Below, piece by piece: positions 30,835 through 41,599 of a stretch of 64,000 bases of DNA. The translations under genes were made by a program, and so were the position numbers. The stretch's first letter is position 1. The number at the start of each line of letters is the position of its first letter. The notes beneath the pieces were generated by a model. It made no database searches. It was not told the DNA's origin and worked only from the letters and a program-made list of their open reading frames with translations. The stretch is from Batillaria attramentaria (Eukaryota; Mollusca; Gastropoda; Batillariidae), in the NCBI GenBank assembly GCA_018292915.2, contig JACVVK020000476.1:123501-187500 (forward strand). The letters run 5' to 3'.

Positions 30835-32172
30835 CGAGGGCTGTTCAAATATTATTGGGAATGCTGCCATTACTCACGTGTCTTGCATCGGATCGACTCC
30901 AAACTTCTACATCCCCTCGAAGTATTCACCCTTGGCCCGAATGCACGTTTCCAGTCTTGTTCGCCACATATGAAGCGCCCTCTGGTACTCTTCCCTCGGG
31001 ATACCCTCGAGCTCTGATTTCACGGCTTTTGAGAGGTCTTGGATTCGATCAAACTTGCGTCCAGCGAGTCGCTCTTTCAAGATAAGAAAGAGCCAGAAGT
31101 CACATGGTGCCAAGTCCGGAGTGTAGGGGGGATGGGCCAAGACTTTGATCTCTCTTTCCTCTAGGAAGGTCGTGGTGATCTTGGCTTTGTGGGGGGGGGG
31201 GGGGGGGGCTGCATTATCATGCAGCATTAAGGTCCTTGAGGTTCCAACGGTTGGGCGTTGCTCGCAGATCGCATCCACCACTTTCCGGAGCACCACTTTA
31301 GTATAGTACGTGGCAGTGATGGCAGCCTTCGCCGGAAGAATATCAAGAGCCACGACGCCTTGGGTGCTGAAAAAAATAGAGAAAAGACGCTTCCGGCTCT
31401 GAAATCCTGGCCTCAGGACAACTGGTCGGTCTCCATCTGGGCCTACCCACGCCCGGTTGCAGCGTTTGTTGGGGATGCCGTAAAACGTGAGCCAAGATTC
31501 ATCACCGGTCACTATGTCACACAGGCGTTTTGGTCCATTTGGCTCAAAATCTTGAAGCAGTTGGCGTGAGCAATCAACCCGCCGTTTCTTTTGTTCGTCA
31601 GCTAAGAGATGGGGTACCCATCTTGCAGCCAAGTTTCTCATTTGAAGATCTTCATGCAGAATGCTGTGTATGGTGCCGATAGAGAGGTCACATGCTTCAC
31701 TCAACTCGCGTATGGTCGAATGTGGGTCTTCGTCAATCAGGCTTTTCACAAGGGTAATGTTTCTTTCGTTCCGAGCTGAGAGTGGACGGCTAGGACTGGT
31801 ACCTGAGGTTGAAGGCCCTTGTTCAGTTAGAAAAGCTTCGACCCATCTGTAAACTGTGCTCTTACCGACACACTTGGCTCCAAAAACAGCTTGCAAATCT
31901 TGAAGGATTTTCTTGCCATTGTCTCCGAGTTTTAGCCTCATGAATGTGTAGAAGCGAAAATGCTCATTCATGGCGTCCATGGTTTTCTGGCTCAGCAGTT
32001 TGGATGACGATTTTAATGAGGTCATACTCTAAAATGCGTCATGATGTCATCATTCTTTTCTGCATGTTTATAGGGCTTGAGTCAGATTTTCTTTTGGTAT
32101 AAAATTATTTTCTGTGCGATGTTTACTTATAAAATGGCAGGCCCATTCCCATTAATATTTGAACAGCCCTCG
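30835..32172 (-). mobile_element. Full-length mariner transposon
   Basis: Terminal inverted repeats begin CGAGGGCTGTTCAAATATTA at both ends and are flanked by TA duplications at 30833-30834 and 32173-32174. The 1338-bp length is usual for mariner. It contains one open transposase gene. Confidence 0.97.
30907..32025 (-). CDS. Mariner transposase
   Basis: 372-residue open frame on the minus strand. An N-terminal helix-turn-helix pair (about residues 20-65 and 90-130) should bind the terminal repeats. The catalytic region has GDESW (D175), LHDNAAP (D270) and YTPDLAPCDFWLF (D309), with WVPHLL between domains: the mariner D,D34D transposase that cuts and pastes at TA. The spacing between the second and third aspartates is 38, not 34. 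The four extra residues are prolines from a C-homopolymer (plus-strand G-run at about 31190-31207) right after the second aspartate. The frame is otherwise intact, so the copy is young, but the proline insert may impair catalysis or may be a homopolymer sequencing error. Confidence 0.96.
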   Translation of the reverse strand: MTSLKSSSKLLSQKTMDAMNEHFRFYTFMRLKLGDNGKKILQDLQAVFGAKCVGKSTVYRWVEAFLTEQGPSTSGTSPSRPLSARNERNITLVKSLIDEDPHSTIRELSEACDLSIGTIHSILHEDLQMRNLAARWVPHLLADEQKKRRVDCSRQLLQDFEPNGPKRLCDIVTGDESWLTFYGIPNKRCNRAWVGPDGDRPVVLRPGFQSRKRLFSIFFSTQGVVALDILPAKAAITATYYTKVVLRKVVDAICEQRPTVGTSRTLMLHDNAAPPPPPHKAKITTTFLEEREIKVLAHPPYTPDLAPCDFWLFLILKERLAGRKFDRIQDLSKAVKSELEGIPREEYQRALHMWRTRLETCIRAKGEYFEGM

Positions 32173-32197
32173 TATGCAAACGTTTATCCCCCGGGAT

Positions 32198-32575
32198 GTA
32201 CACCTCAGCTTGATGTGCCCGGGGTCTAAGCAGCTTGAGGCTGGAACTGCCCCGAGTCGATGCAGCTTGAGGCTAACAGTGCCCCTGGAACATGCAGCCT
32301 GAGGATGAAAATGCCCCGGGTCAATGCAGCTTGGGACTAGAAAAGCCTCGGGTCCATGCAGCTTGAAGCTGGAAATACCCCGGGTCTATGCAGCTTGAGG
32401 ATGGAAATACCCCGGGTCTATGCAACTTGAGGCTGGAAATACCCCGGGTCTATGCCGCTTGAGGCTGGAAATGCCCCGGGTCTATGCAGCTTGAGGCTGG
32501 AAATACCCCGGTGGGTCTATGCAGCTTGAGGCTAGAGGAGCCCCGGGTCATGCAGCTTGAGGCTGGGGTGTACAT
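32198..32575 (+). repeat. Minisatellite, about 32-bp unit, roughly 11 copies
   Basis: Units of the form CCCCGGGTCTATGCAGCTTG plus AGGCTGGAAATA with scattered substitutions. It lies 460 bases upstream of the gene D start codon. Confidence 0.96.
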
Positions 32576-33031
32576 CCTGCGTGTTACACCTGTTGCCGTA
32601 CAGTGTCAAAAGGGTTATTTTCAATGGTTCAAATGTTGAGGAAAATATACAGTCGCCCACAACCTGGGCAAAACCGGTCCTCCCCAACTGATAAAACATT
32701 CAGGTTCACGACAATTTTCCTCCTAGATCACAGGCAGGCGCAGTCTCTTTACGGTTGTCGGACATACGGTAACGCTTGGGAAAACTTCTCATCGTGTGAG
32801 CTTAATCCGTGCATCAGAAACAGTCAGCTGGGACACAATATAACGTCTGCAACCATTGAGGTGACTCGGGTTGGCGTACGAGTATATGCTGTTGTATGTC
32901 TGTAGAAGCGTAACGCGTACTGATCAGACGACGCGTACGGTATTTGCTTGCGGACTGAAGACTAGGTAGACAGTGTCGGTAGGACTCATCAGTGATTTTT
33001 CTTACGTAGGTGTGACTTTACGGCATCAAAA

Positions 33032-35152
33032 ATGCAAGTGATCCAACTAAACGCGGCGTGTGTCCTGACGACACTGTGCATGCTCCTGAGAAGGGCGGAA
33101 ACACAGGCCGACACCGGAGACATACAGTGAGTGACTGCCAGAATTCTCATTGTTCTGCTGACGCATGCTAGGGTAGGAGGAAAATGAGGGGATATTTACC
33201 AGTCATATAATTATGTACTTGTAACCTGAACTTGGCAGACGAGATTGTATGTTCAGAAGTGACATGTTTACGAAAGGAGTAAAAGGTCTTGAGAGTAACG
33301 TTTCATTTGTCTTGCACCATTGGAACAAACAGCTGTGCACTTTTTCACGCAATCCTTACTTTTCTGGTCAGAAAGAAGGAGACCAGCTGGACAAGCATTA
33401 CATAATCTCGCATTTTCACATTTTTGTAGCTTCAGCCTACTTACGGAGGCGAATATTCTGAACTATAAAGAAAGATTAGTCAAAGTTACATTATGACATG
33501 TTTATATTCATGCTTTTCATGGTGTCGTTATACCTCTTTCAGCTGTCCTGATGACTCAGAAGCTCAGAAGTGTGGTACGTATTTTACTCGTATGACTATT
33601 GACTAGTCCACTTGGTATAAAAGCACATTCTTCAGTTAGCTGAAGGATGCGGTCATATCAAACGTACATAACGTTACATGATTGTGTTGGTAGTTTTCCG
33701 ATATGCTTGACGCGCTGTAAACAGCGATAAAGTGCGTTTGTGTGTCATCGTTATTTACAAGTGTTTTTCCCCCAGCAAATTGCGATTTCGAAGCCAGCTC
33801 TTGTATGTGGACAAACGATATAGGAACCAGGATGAAATGGAGCAGCAAGTGTGGTTCATGCTTGTGTTGTGAGTATCCGATATTGTTTCATTGATTCGTA
33901 ATTGTTCATAATAATTATATTTCATTCAGAATTGAAAGTCATGAATAGATCTGCTAGACAGTTTGTAAACCCACTTTTGTCTGTTAAAGTCTCAATACCT
34001 TTGGCTGTCAGGCATACAACAACGGTCGGAAAACTTTTCATCGAATGTGCTTAATCCGTGCATCAGAATCAGTGACTTGGAACACAATATAGCATCTGCA
34101 ACCATTGTGGTGACTCGGAATAGCGTATGTATGTTGTTCAACGTTCGTAAAAGCGTACTGAACAGACGGCGTTATTTGCTTGCGGGCTGAATACAGACAG
34201 CGCTGATTGGTGGCTATTTTTAAAGCCTTGGTCGTATCGACGTGTAGTACAGGTATGGAAGTGTAGTAAAGTTGACACAAACGTGAAACATGCAACTCGG
34301 CACACATGGTTACAGATACAACAGGGTTTACTCTACAACACAGGCCAGGCCAGTACACAAACAGTCACATTCGGTATTGCTACAGCACCCAGAACACAGC
34401 TACCTACTACAGTATACGCCGGTTATAAGAAACTCGAGGGGGGTGAATTTTTTGGTTTCTTATATCCGAGTTTTCTTATATCTGAAAGTCGGATATAAGA
34501 AAGTATTTTGAAAAATATTTCTTATAACGAGTTCAGTGAAAAAAAGGTTTAAAACATTTCTTTTTTCTCAGTTCGTGTATGTTTTGCATTAAATTAAGAA
34601 ATATCTGGTTTCTCTTAAAGACCTGCACAGAATATATATGTGTAGAGTTAATATACACCAGTGCGCTTGTGTCCTTCAATGTCAGATTTTTTTGTTTGAA
34701 CATGAAAATACTGTTTTTGCTTCCCAACTGTAGCGCTGGCGGTCATGTGGTAAGAAAAAAAAAAAGAAAAAAAACCCCAACCAAACCAAACCAACCAACC
34801 AACCAACCAACCAACCAACCAACCAACCAACCAACCAACCAAACAAAAAAGAACTAAGGGGAGAGAGAGAGAGAGAGAATTCCCTTGTATTTATAGGATA
34901 TATTAAAAGTGCATTATGTATCAACATTTGATCTATAAAACACTCGTCCCATTAGAGTATGATATGCGATGCTTTCCGTGTCTAATTTGGCTGAAAAAAA
35001 GCAGCAAATTAGCTTTTTTTCTGTTGGGAGGGGGAAGGGGGATGGAGGAAAGATGGACCACGTATGTTGTCAAAGAAAGGAATTGATCAACAGTTAGTCT
35101 AATACTGATAGTTTTATTCTCCTTAACGCGAGCCCTGTAGACAGAGACAGAC

Positions 35153-35183
<31 letters not shown>

Positions 35184-36640
35184 CTGAGCTCCCAATGAGG
35201 CAAAAAAAACAAAATAATAATAAAAACAACATACAGTCGAACCTGCCAAGGCGGTCACCTGTATAAGCCAAACCACTGTCTAACCTGGTCACCCCAGAGG
35301 ATCCCCTGACACACTAGCTGCTAACATGACACCCTGGATAACCCGGTCACCTGTCTAAGGTGGTCAGTTTGACCCAGTCCCTTGGGTGACCGCCTTACAC
35401 AGGTTTGACTGTATAACAATAGAACAACAAAAATGCATCTCGTATTTTTTCTTCTTGCCAACATTCAATTTTGCACGGTACACAATGGTAAAGAACCAAT
35501 TCAAGAAAAGAAAATCATGCGCCATCATGTGCCTGTCCTAAGTGACGTCAGACCTGACCTGTTTTCTTAGAATGAGTGAAATTTTCTTGGAAATGTACTT
35601 TCGGTTTCTTACAATGAGTGAAATTTTCTTGGAAATGTACTTTCGGTTTCTTTTATCCGAGTTTTTGTATCAAGCGGGACAAGAAATTTGCTTTCCTAAA
35701 ACCGAGTTTTCTTATAAGCGAGTTTCTTGTATCCGAGTTTTTGTAATACATAATAAAGAAGAGTTTGGCCGGGGGAAAAAAATTCGTTGGCAATAACCGA
35801 GTTTTCTTATATCCGAGTTGCTTATATCCGGCGTCCACTGTAACTCAACCCCGTACACAGTACCTGCCCAACCCTACCGCTAGTCGGCGTCCCCATACCA
35901 TGTGCTCCCCGGGCCCACTGGAAACGGTACGTCCGCACAGTACGCTGTCCACAGGCCAAAAGAGACAGCTGCAAGTAGGGCACTGACCACTGCGCATCAG
36001 TGGTCATGCGCAGTGGGATAAAATGGTCCCCCCAGCTACCCGACACAAGCAGCCTGTCCCGTGCGCTCCGTGCGCTCTTCACCACAAAAGCGTTAGGCCA
36101 AAGAAAGTTGCACTTCTCTACTATTATAAGCAGCACAGTCACGGAAATGGTGGCAGTGGCCAAAAGGAACATCTATTCATTTGGCAGACAGCGTTAGAAC
36201 TTTGTAAGCCGCAGTTTTCCCCCTCAGAACTCATTACAAAGATAGAAATTTTAAGTTATCGTTCTCCTTCTACGGCTGGTAGATTTGAACCTCCTCCTGA
36301 CCACGACAAGAAACTCTCAAAAGATACTTCTGTTTCAGGTTATCACTATATGTCTGCCAAAGCCTCAGGTTATTCGACAGGAAGTAAGGCGAGATTATCA
36401 AGTCCTTGGATTGCTGCCCAGAGAAACTATTTGTATTCTTTGAAATTCAGATACTACATAGGAAAAGACGACAAGTGCCGGTTGTCAGTGTTCTTGGAAA
36501 CGAAGGAAAATACGCAATTAAATTTGTGGTCTACGCAGACGGCATCTGACTATCCATGGACATCGACTGAAACTGAGACATTTAGTTTCAATGCTGAATC
36601 CCAGGTCTCTCTCTCTCTCTCTCATTGGTGTACACGTGCG

Positions 36641-36681
<41 letters not shown>

Positions 36682-38701
36682 ATGAAGGAATAGATGCATG
36701 CGAGTTTGGCGTGTAGCCTGAGTCTTCTCGTTCTTTTCATACAGAAATAACATCCATGATCAAATCATTCTTAATTCGTTGTCAATGATTTGCACCACAT
36801 CTTTGCTTTCAGATAGTCTTTGAAGGGGAGAAATTGTCCAACGCCCCGTGCGGAACACAATACGACGAAATCGACGTTGATGACGTTGTCCTGGAATACA
36901 AAGGCATCGTGTCGACTGTGGGACCACTATCAACATTATCAACAACGCATAGTGTGGTCCTGACAACCACGGAATTTGAACCTACAGTGATGACAGGACG
37001 AACGGCGACTCACGGGTTGCTGTATACATCACCCGAAACATCTGAACAAACAACCCCTGGCCGGACAGAGGCAAATGGTAAACAAAAGTAACCAAAGACT
37101 ACGTTACAACCACCAGAGCAGGGAAATGAAACACAAATTTGCTTCTGGTATATCCAGGAGTGCCTCTATTTGCTTCTGGTGTATCCAGGAGTGTTCCTAT
37201 TTGCTTCTGGAAAATCCAGGAGTGTTCCTATTTGCTTCTGGTGTATCCAGGAGTGTCCTGATTTGCTTCTGGTGTATCCAGGAGTGTCCTGATTTGCTTC
37301 TGGTGTATCCAGGAGTGTCCTGATTTACTTCTGGTGTATCCAGCAGTAGTTTAGTTTTATTGTGATGCAGTATACAGTATATTTCTCAAATGAACACAAT
37401 GCGCTTTACCACAGCGTGTCTCACAGGATGTTTTTTCTCTTCCTTTATGTTCAGAAAACAGCTCGACCTCATTGCCACCTGAAGACAACGACAGCATTTT
37501 GAGTGCTGCTCTCCTGGCAGGAATCACTCTTGCTGTCGTTGTTGTCATTGTCTGCATATTGGTCTTGCTGCTACTCTGGTTCCGTCGGCAGAAAGAGAGA
37601 AACAGTTCATGGTACAAGAACATCTTCCATCTGCGATTGCCATGTTTTAGGAGCAAAGATAAGTTGTAAGTATCAGGTGGCCAGTTTTCAGTTCGTAATC
37701 AATTCATTCTGGTTGCAAATTACTAATACAATATGTATGTTCTTTATCACAAATAGCGTACTTAAATTGCGTATATATATATGCAATTCTTGTACGTGTG
37801 TCGATGTTTGCAGGGCCCAAAGAAGAGCTACTGCAGTGACCAATGCGGCCTATACGACAGAGGATAACCAGATACCAGGTAAAAGCGAATATAAGTGGTA
37901 ACGTTGACATACACGTACTTACTTCGTATTCGTCAGTATTTATGGATCTTCTTGTATATTTTGTAAGGGACTGATCTGGCGAGCCCGTGGAATATGTGAT
38001 AGATGCAAGGCATAATTATACGGTGCAGTGATGGTAGCTGTGGTGCTGCTGTTAGTCATACTGGTTGGTGCCGAGGTTCAGATGATGCAGTTAGTAGTGA
38101 TTATATGTATGATAGTATCCTTCAAACTTTGAATTTTACAGTGCACGTGTTCCCGGCCGGAGTGTCCGCACGAGTTGACGGATCGACAGCTGAAGACTAT
38201 ACGTACAGTACTCCGCACAAAGCGCGCGCGAGCAAAGATCTTGAAGCTGGAGGAGTCGCCGTGACCAGCACCAGTGTCTACGAGCTGGCGTCGTTCCCTC
38301 AAGACGATGAGCACTACAGCACGCCCACGGACATCAGCCAATCCCATCGAGACGCCTGGTCACGAGACAGCACTGTTGCCGGGACCACCAACAACGGACT
38401 GGACAGTTACAACCACCTGGCTCTGCAGAACCCTCGCGAGGCCCTCGGTGGAGCAGCTAAACCAGACGCATACGATCACCTGTCTGGGCATGAAGCGCGT
38501 GAGGATGGGCACGGCAAGGGTCCACAGCAGCTCACGGGGAAAGGAAAACCTGGCTACGAGAACGTCACCAGCTTTGCCGAAACTCCACCACCGCGCCACG
38601 ATGAGTACAACACGCTGGACAGAGAACATCCACCAGGTCACAGAGACCTTGAAGATATCCAGGCCCAGTACAACCATCTCAACGAGCAGGCGCACTGCTG
38701 A
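33032..38701 (+). CDS. Gene D: MAM-domain type I transmembrane receptor with repeated YxxL tail
   Basis: Eight exons: 33032-33126, 33543-33574, 33776-33868, 36339-36604, 36813-37077, 37455-37665, 37814-37878, 38142-38701; phases 2,1,1,0,1,2,1; about 528 aa. It has a signal peptide (ACVLTTLCMLLRRAETQA region), one MAM domain (CDFEASSCMW; ARLSSPWIAAQ; IVFEGEKL; IDVDDVVLE), a Ser/Thr-rich stalk, TM (ALLAGITLAVVVVIVCILVL) and WFRRQ. The tail holds YELA-x8-YSTP, aligned with the gene C ITAM but with the hydrophobic +3 positions lost, then YNHL-x17-YDHL, PGYENV and YNTL-x17-YNHL. Exon lengths of 32, 93, 265 and 65 match genes B or C exactly, showing recent common descent. Likely an adhesion or recognition receptor signalling through SH2 proteins (inference). 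Intron 3 carries a nested transposon. Confidence 0.88.
34020..34232 (+). repeat. Copy of the gene D upstream region inside gene D intron 3
   Basis: Runs parallel to about 32758-32990: CTTAATCCGTGCATCAGAA, CAATATA.C.TCTGCAACCATT, GTTATTTGCTTGCGGGCTGA in both, in the same order and orientation, moderately diverged. Confidence 0.85.
34785..34842. repeat. (AACC)n microsatellite
   Basis: About 12 AACC units with AAACC at the edge, within the outer DNA element. Confidence 0.96.
35234..35411. mobile_element. Nested MITE, 178 bp
   Basis: Ends CAGTCGAACCTGCCAAGGCG and, reversed, CAGTCAAACCTGTGTAAGGC, with TA duplications at 35232-35233 and 35412-35413. The interior repeats GGTCACCTGT(A/C)TAAG. It sits inside the 34410-35840 element. 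Confidence 0.93.
37138..37350 (+). repeat. 31-bp minisatellite, seven copies, in gene D intron 5
   Basis: Copies start at 37138, 37169, 37200, 37231, 37262, 37293 and 37324. Core TTTGCTTCTGGTGTATCCAG plus GAGTGTCCTGA. Absent from the equivalent gene C intron, which instead has the 24-bp array and a SINE. Confidence 0.97.
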
Positions 38702-38920
38702 GGAAGCTGTTCTTCAAGGTGACGAGTACAACACATGGGACAGAGAACATCCACAAGGACGTACAGAACAATCCGACTCCCAGGCTCAGTACAGTCACCT
38801 CAACGAGCAAGGCGCTTTGTCCACAGCCGTCAACGACTGCTGACGAAGCTGTTGGTCAGGAGAACCAAGCTCACCAGCTGGGAAACAAAGCACATGCATA
38901 TGTTACGCGTAATTTGTGAA
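38702..38920 (+). pseudogene. Extra tail module of gene D lying beyond its stop, in another frame
   Basis: Repeats the last module of the gene D tail. Read in the +1 frame from before the stop it encodes DEYNTWDREHPQGRTEQ then AQYSHLNEQG, parallel to DEYNTLDREHPPGHRDLE and AQYNHLNEQAHC in the coding sequence. The gene D frame stops at 38699-38701, so this copy is now 3' UTR. A weaker third copy (SDEYNETDIEKPRRSY) lies at 39270-39330. Confidence 0.8.
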
Positions 38921-38921
38921 A

Positions 38922-39100
38922 CCGCCCATTTCATGAAATACGCAGCGAAATTGCTCATTTCACGAAACAGCCAAATTTACTGGCCATTTCATGAAATGAG
39001 CAAATATTTGTTGCGTATTTCACGAAACAGCCAAATTCACTGGCCATTTCATGAAATGAGCGAAACTTTGTTGCGTATTTCACGAAATACGCACTGGAGA
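38922..39100 (+). repeat. 60-bp tandem repeat with palindrome ATTTCATGAAAT
   Basis: About three units with exact 60-base spacing (for example TGGCCATTTCATGAAATGAG at 38981 and 39041). Each has one perfect 12-base palindrome and a near-palindrome ATTTCACGAAAY. Lies in the gene D 3' region. Confidence 0.95.
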
Positions 39101-39359
39101 ATTTGAGAGTCAAACGTTTGAATGCAAGTTTGTTTGGAATTTGCAAAGCAAGTTTTGTTAAAAGTTGAGGATGTTCCTGCTGCTACAGAACTGACCATTC
39201 GGAGTGCTGTAAGAGTTCTGTCCGTTGGAAACGGACAGGGCTACAAGAGGTGTCAATGCAAAGGCTCTTGCCTTAGCAAGCGATGAGTACAACGAAACTG
39301 ACATCGAAAAACCCCGACGAAGCTACATAATTCTACAATGTCCACGAATACACCGAGTA

Positions 39360-39470
39360 GGGTGGGTGGGTGGGTGGGTGTTTGGGGGTTTAACGTCCTC
39401 TTCCACCACGTAAGGGTGATATCAAAGACGGGGCAACGAGAAAAAGGCCAGCACCCACCCACCCCACCCC
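39360..39470 (-). mobile_element. SINE-1 fragment
   Basis: GGTGGGTGGGTGTTTGGGGG, TTTAACGTCCTCTTCCACCA, GATATCAAAGACGGGGCAAC; 5' head missing. Followed by CCCACC-rich sequence. Confidence 0.85.
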
Positions 39471-39914
39471 GCAGAACATGTAACATAATTATAGAGTAGA
39501 GTTCACGTCTACGGCTGAAGCAGCGTTCATGCTGTGTTTGTCCATATTGTGACTAACTGGGATGTTGTTATTCATAACGTTTCTCTGTATAAGGTGGTAC
39601 AGTCATGTGTAATGTGTTCCTCGTTCTTGGATCTAAGATTGACATTACGAAAGAGTGTAAAAACAGAGCACTTTCGTTGGTGTGTGTTTGTTTCTTTCTT
39701 TCTTCCTAAACACCCACCCACCCCTCCTTTGTTTTCTTCTTTCTTTGCACTTTTGGGGGGGGGGGGGGGGGGGGGGACTGATGCACTTTTGTTGGTTTTG
39801 GGGTGTTTTGTTGTTGTTGTTGTCGTTGTTTAACATACTTTGGATTGCATGAGGCGTCCGTTTTGCGTTCTTTATCTATTTGGAAAGCGCCCAGAGCTGT
39901 TCCGTGATTAGCCA

Positions 39915-40091
39915 GATTTAGTAGGACTTCGCTGAGCAGCGTAACCCATTTACATGTAAATTAGGCTCACACGGCAGAGGCCGCGAGCTGCTAGCGCTGC
40001 GATTGGCTAATGGCACCCGTAACGTGCCTAATTTACATGGAAATGGGTTGCGCTGCTCAGCGAAGTCCTCCGTACGAAGTCCTACTAAATC
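39915..40091. mobile_element. MITE/foldback, 177 bp
   Basis: The first 17 bases, GATTTAGTAGGACTTCG, are the exact reverse complement of the last 17. The arms continue with short mismatches to over 50 bases (GCTGAGCAGCGTAACCCATT...AATTTACATGGAAATGGG). The right arm carries an extra repeat of the tip. The TA at both tips suggests a Tc1/mariner-like origin. Flanking sequence is otherwise unremarkable. Confidence 0.88.
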
Positions 40092-40840
40092 TCACTATTA
40101 TCTTCATTATTGTTATTATCATTATTACTACTGTGTGTGAGTGAAATGGGCATTACTGATAGAACTTGAACTGAGAGGGGAAATAACCACTATTGGTACA
40201 TAGCAAACAGGGTTATCTCCCCTATAAAGTTATCACAGAGATTATTATATAATTATATATATATGCAAGAACCATGTGTATTATGTTCAAACTCTCATAT
40301 ATGCCAAGATATCCTTGTAACCTGGCTCTACCCATGTCAGTGTGTGCGTGAATATATGTACACCGTTTTGTGATTTTTTGTTTTTTGTTCTTGTGTTTGC
40401 TTTTTTTTTTGTCAACACATATAATCTATTTGGCATACACATGTATATGTTATGTAAGTGTATTGTCTTGACAGGTAACAAAAAAACCCGACAAAAACAG
40501 AATAAAAAAGAAAAGAAAATTGATGCCAAACACGACACTTCACGCACTGAAAAATGAGTGAGTGATGTAGAAAACGACACTGGCATTGGAGTCTTGGTCC
40601 CCCGTGAATATCCTCCCTTGACATTTGTCATTAGAAAAAAAGCCAATGATAGAACCAATTTTTTCTTCTTCTCTCAGAGATGAACGATTTTTTTTAAGCC
40701 CTGGTCTCCAGTGTGGCTGGCAAGAAAGGAGATGATTGGTCGATGTCAGAAAAACAACACGGGTGAGAAATAGGTGGTAGGAAACAACTTCTTTTCCTTT
40801 CCAATTGTATACAAAAGAACGAGAAGAACCGATCTAGCCT
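40092..40840. other. Non-coding spacer
   Basis: AT-rich and low-complexity sequence. No gene or repeat family recognised. Confidence 0.5.
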
Positions 40841-40849
40841 GTCAAGTTA

Positions 40850-40990
40850 TAGTGCGTTTGGTAACTCAGTCGCCAACAAATTTCGACGATAACTCTGTCC
40901 TGCTTCAAGTCCCGATTAAAACTCCATCTCTTTCGGAAAGCGTTAGATTACCCTCTCCCTATCGTATATGCAGAGACCACCTGCTCCCTG
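40850..40990 (+). mobile_element. LINE ORF2 C-terminal relic, plus strand
   Basis: Plus-strand translation with one frame shift gives LSCFKSRLKLHLFRKALDY, the C-terminal FKSRLKTHLF signature of L2/CR1 elements. Very short. Confidence 0.7.
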
Positions 40991-41205
40991 CCTCGGATCA
41001 TGTGTACGACTCAAATAAACAAAGAGCAATACCACGGATACCAAATACACGATCCAATGACATCATGATCATGGTCTATCGTGTCAAAAGCGGCACCTAG
41101 ATCCAGGAGCGTCAGAATGGAAATCTGGTCCGAGTCGCCAGCCGCCAACAAATCATCAAAGACACGGAGCAGAGCACACTTGTACTGTGGTGGGGTCGAT
41201 ATGCG
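40985..41205 (-). mobile_element. L2/CR1 reverse-transcriptase relic (motif A), minus strand
   Basis: Minus-strand translation gives CALLRVFDDLLAAGDSDQ, then SILTLLDLGAAFDTIDH, then LDRVFGIRGIALCLFESYT, i.e. RT motif A and its neighbour. Opposite in strand to the adjacent 40850 fragment. Confidence 0.85.
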
Positions 41206-41250
41206 GACTGGAAAACCTGCCCTAGATTGTTCTGATCCAAATGTGAAAGC

Positions 41251-41251
<1 letters not shown>

Positions 41252-41323
<72 letters not shown>

Positions 41324-41324
41324 T
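41252..41324. repeat. (GT)n microsatellite
   Basis: About 35 GT units. Followed at about 41500-41575 by two copies of a 43-bp unit (AGTCTGGGCTAGGCCAGTTT plus ATACGRGGG). Confidence 0.95.
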
Positions 41325-41599
41325 GTTAAGCGCGGGCCGGATTCACCCCCTCGTGCCTGGAATATACCCACCTGTGAACAGAGTTCACTAAAGGGTTTGT
41401 ACATGGCCATTCGCATGTACGTTTCTCTTTCTCTCTCTGGTCGTCCGTGGTAGGGGGTTAAAGTGGACAGGAGAGGGTTAAACGAGCCCAGGCCAGAGTA
41501 CACCCCGGGGTACAGTCTGGGCTAGGCCAGTTTATACGAGGGGATAGTCTGGGCTAGGCCAGTTTATACGGGGGAATACTCCAGGCGGGGCATAATCTG

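Larger units (their letters stand above)
34410..35840. mobile_element. Tc1/mariner-type non-autonomous DNA element (outer)
   Basis: Left end CAGTATACGCCGGTTATAAG, right end (reversed) CAGTGGACGCCGGATATAAG, flanked by TA at 34408-34409 and 35841-35842. The sub-terminal regions repeat TTCTTATATCCGAGTTT-like motifs. No transposase frame. Interrupted by an (AACC)n tract (34788-34840) and the nested element at 35234. Confidence 0.88.

Noticed and set aside
32198..32575. CRISPR-like array
   Set aside because: Contiguous diverged tandem repeats without spacers in a eukaryotic genome; a minisatellite.
40342..40658. Short overlapping frames on both strands near 40.3-40.6 kb
   Set aside because: Low-complexity T/A-rich sequence with no homology to anything recognised.
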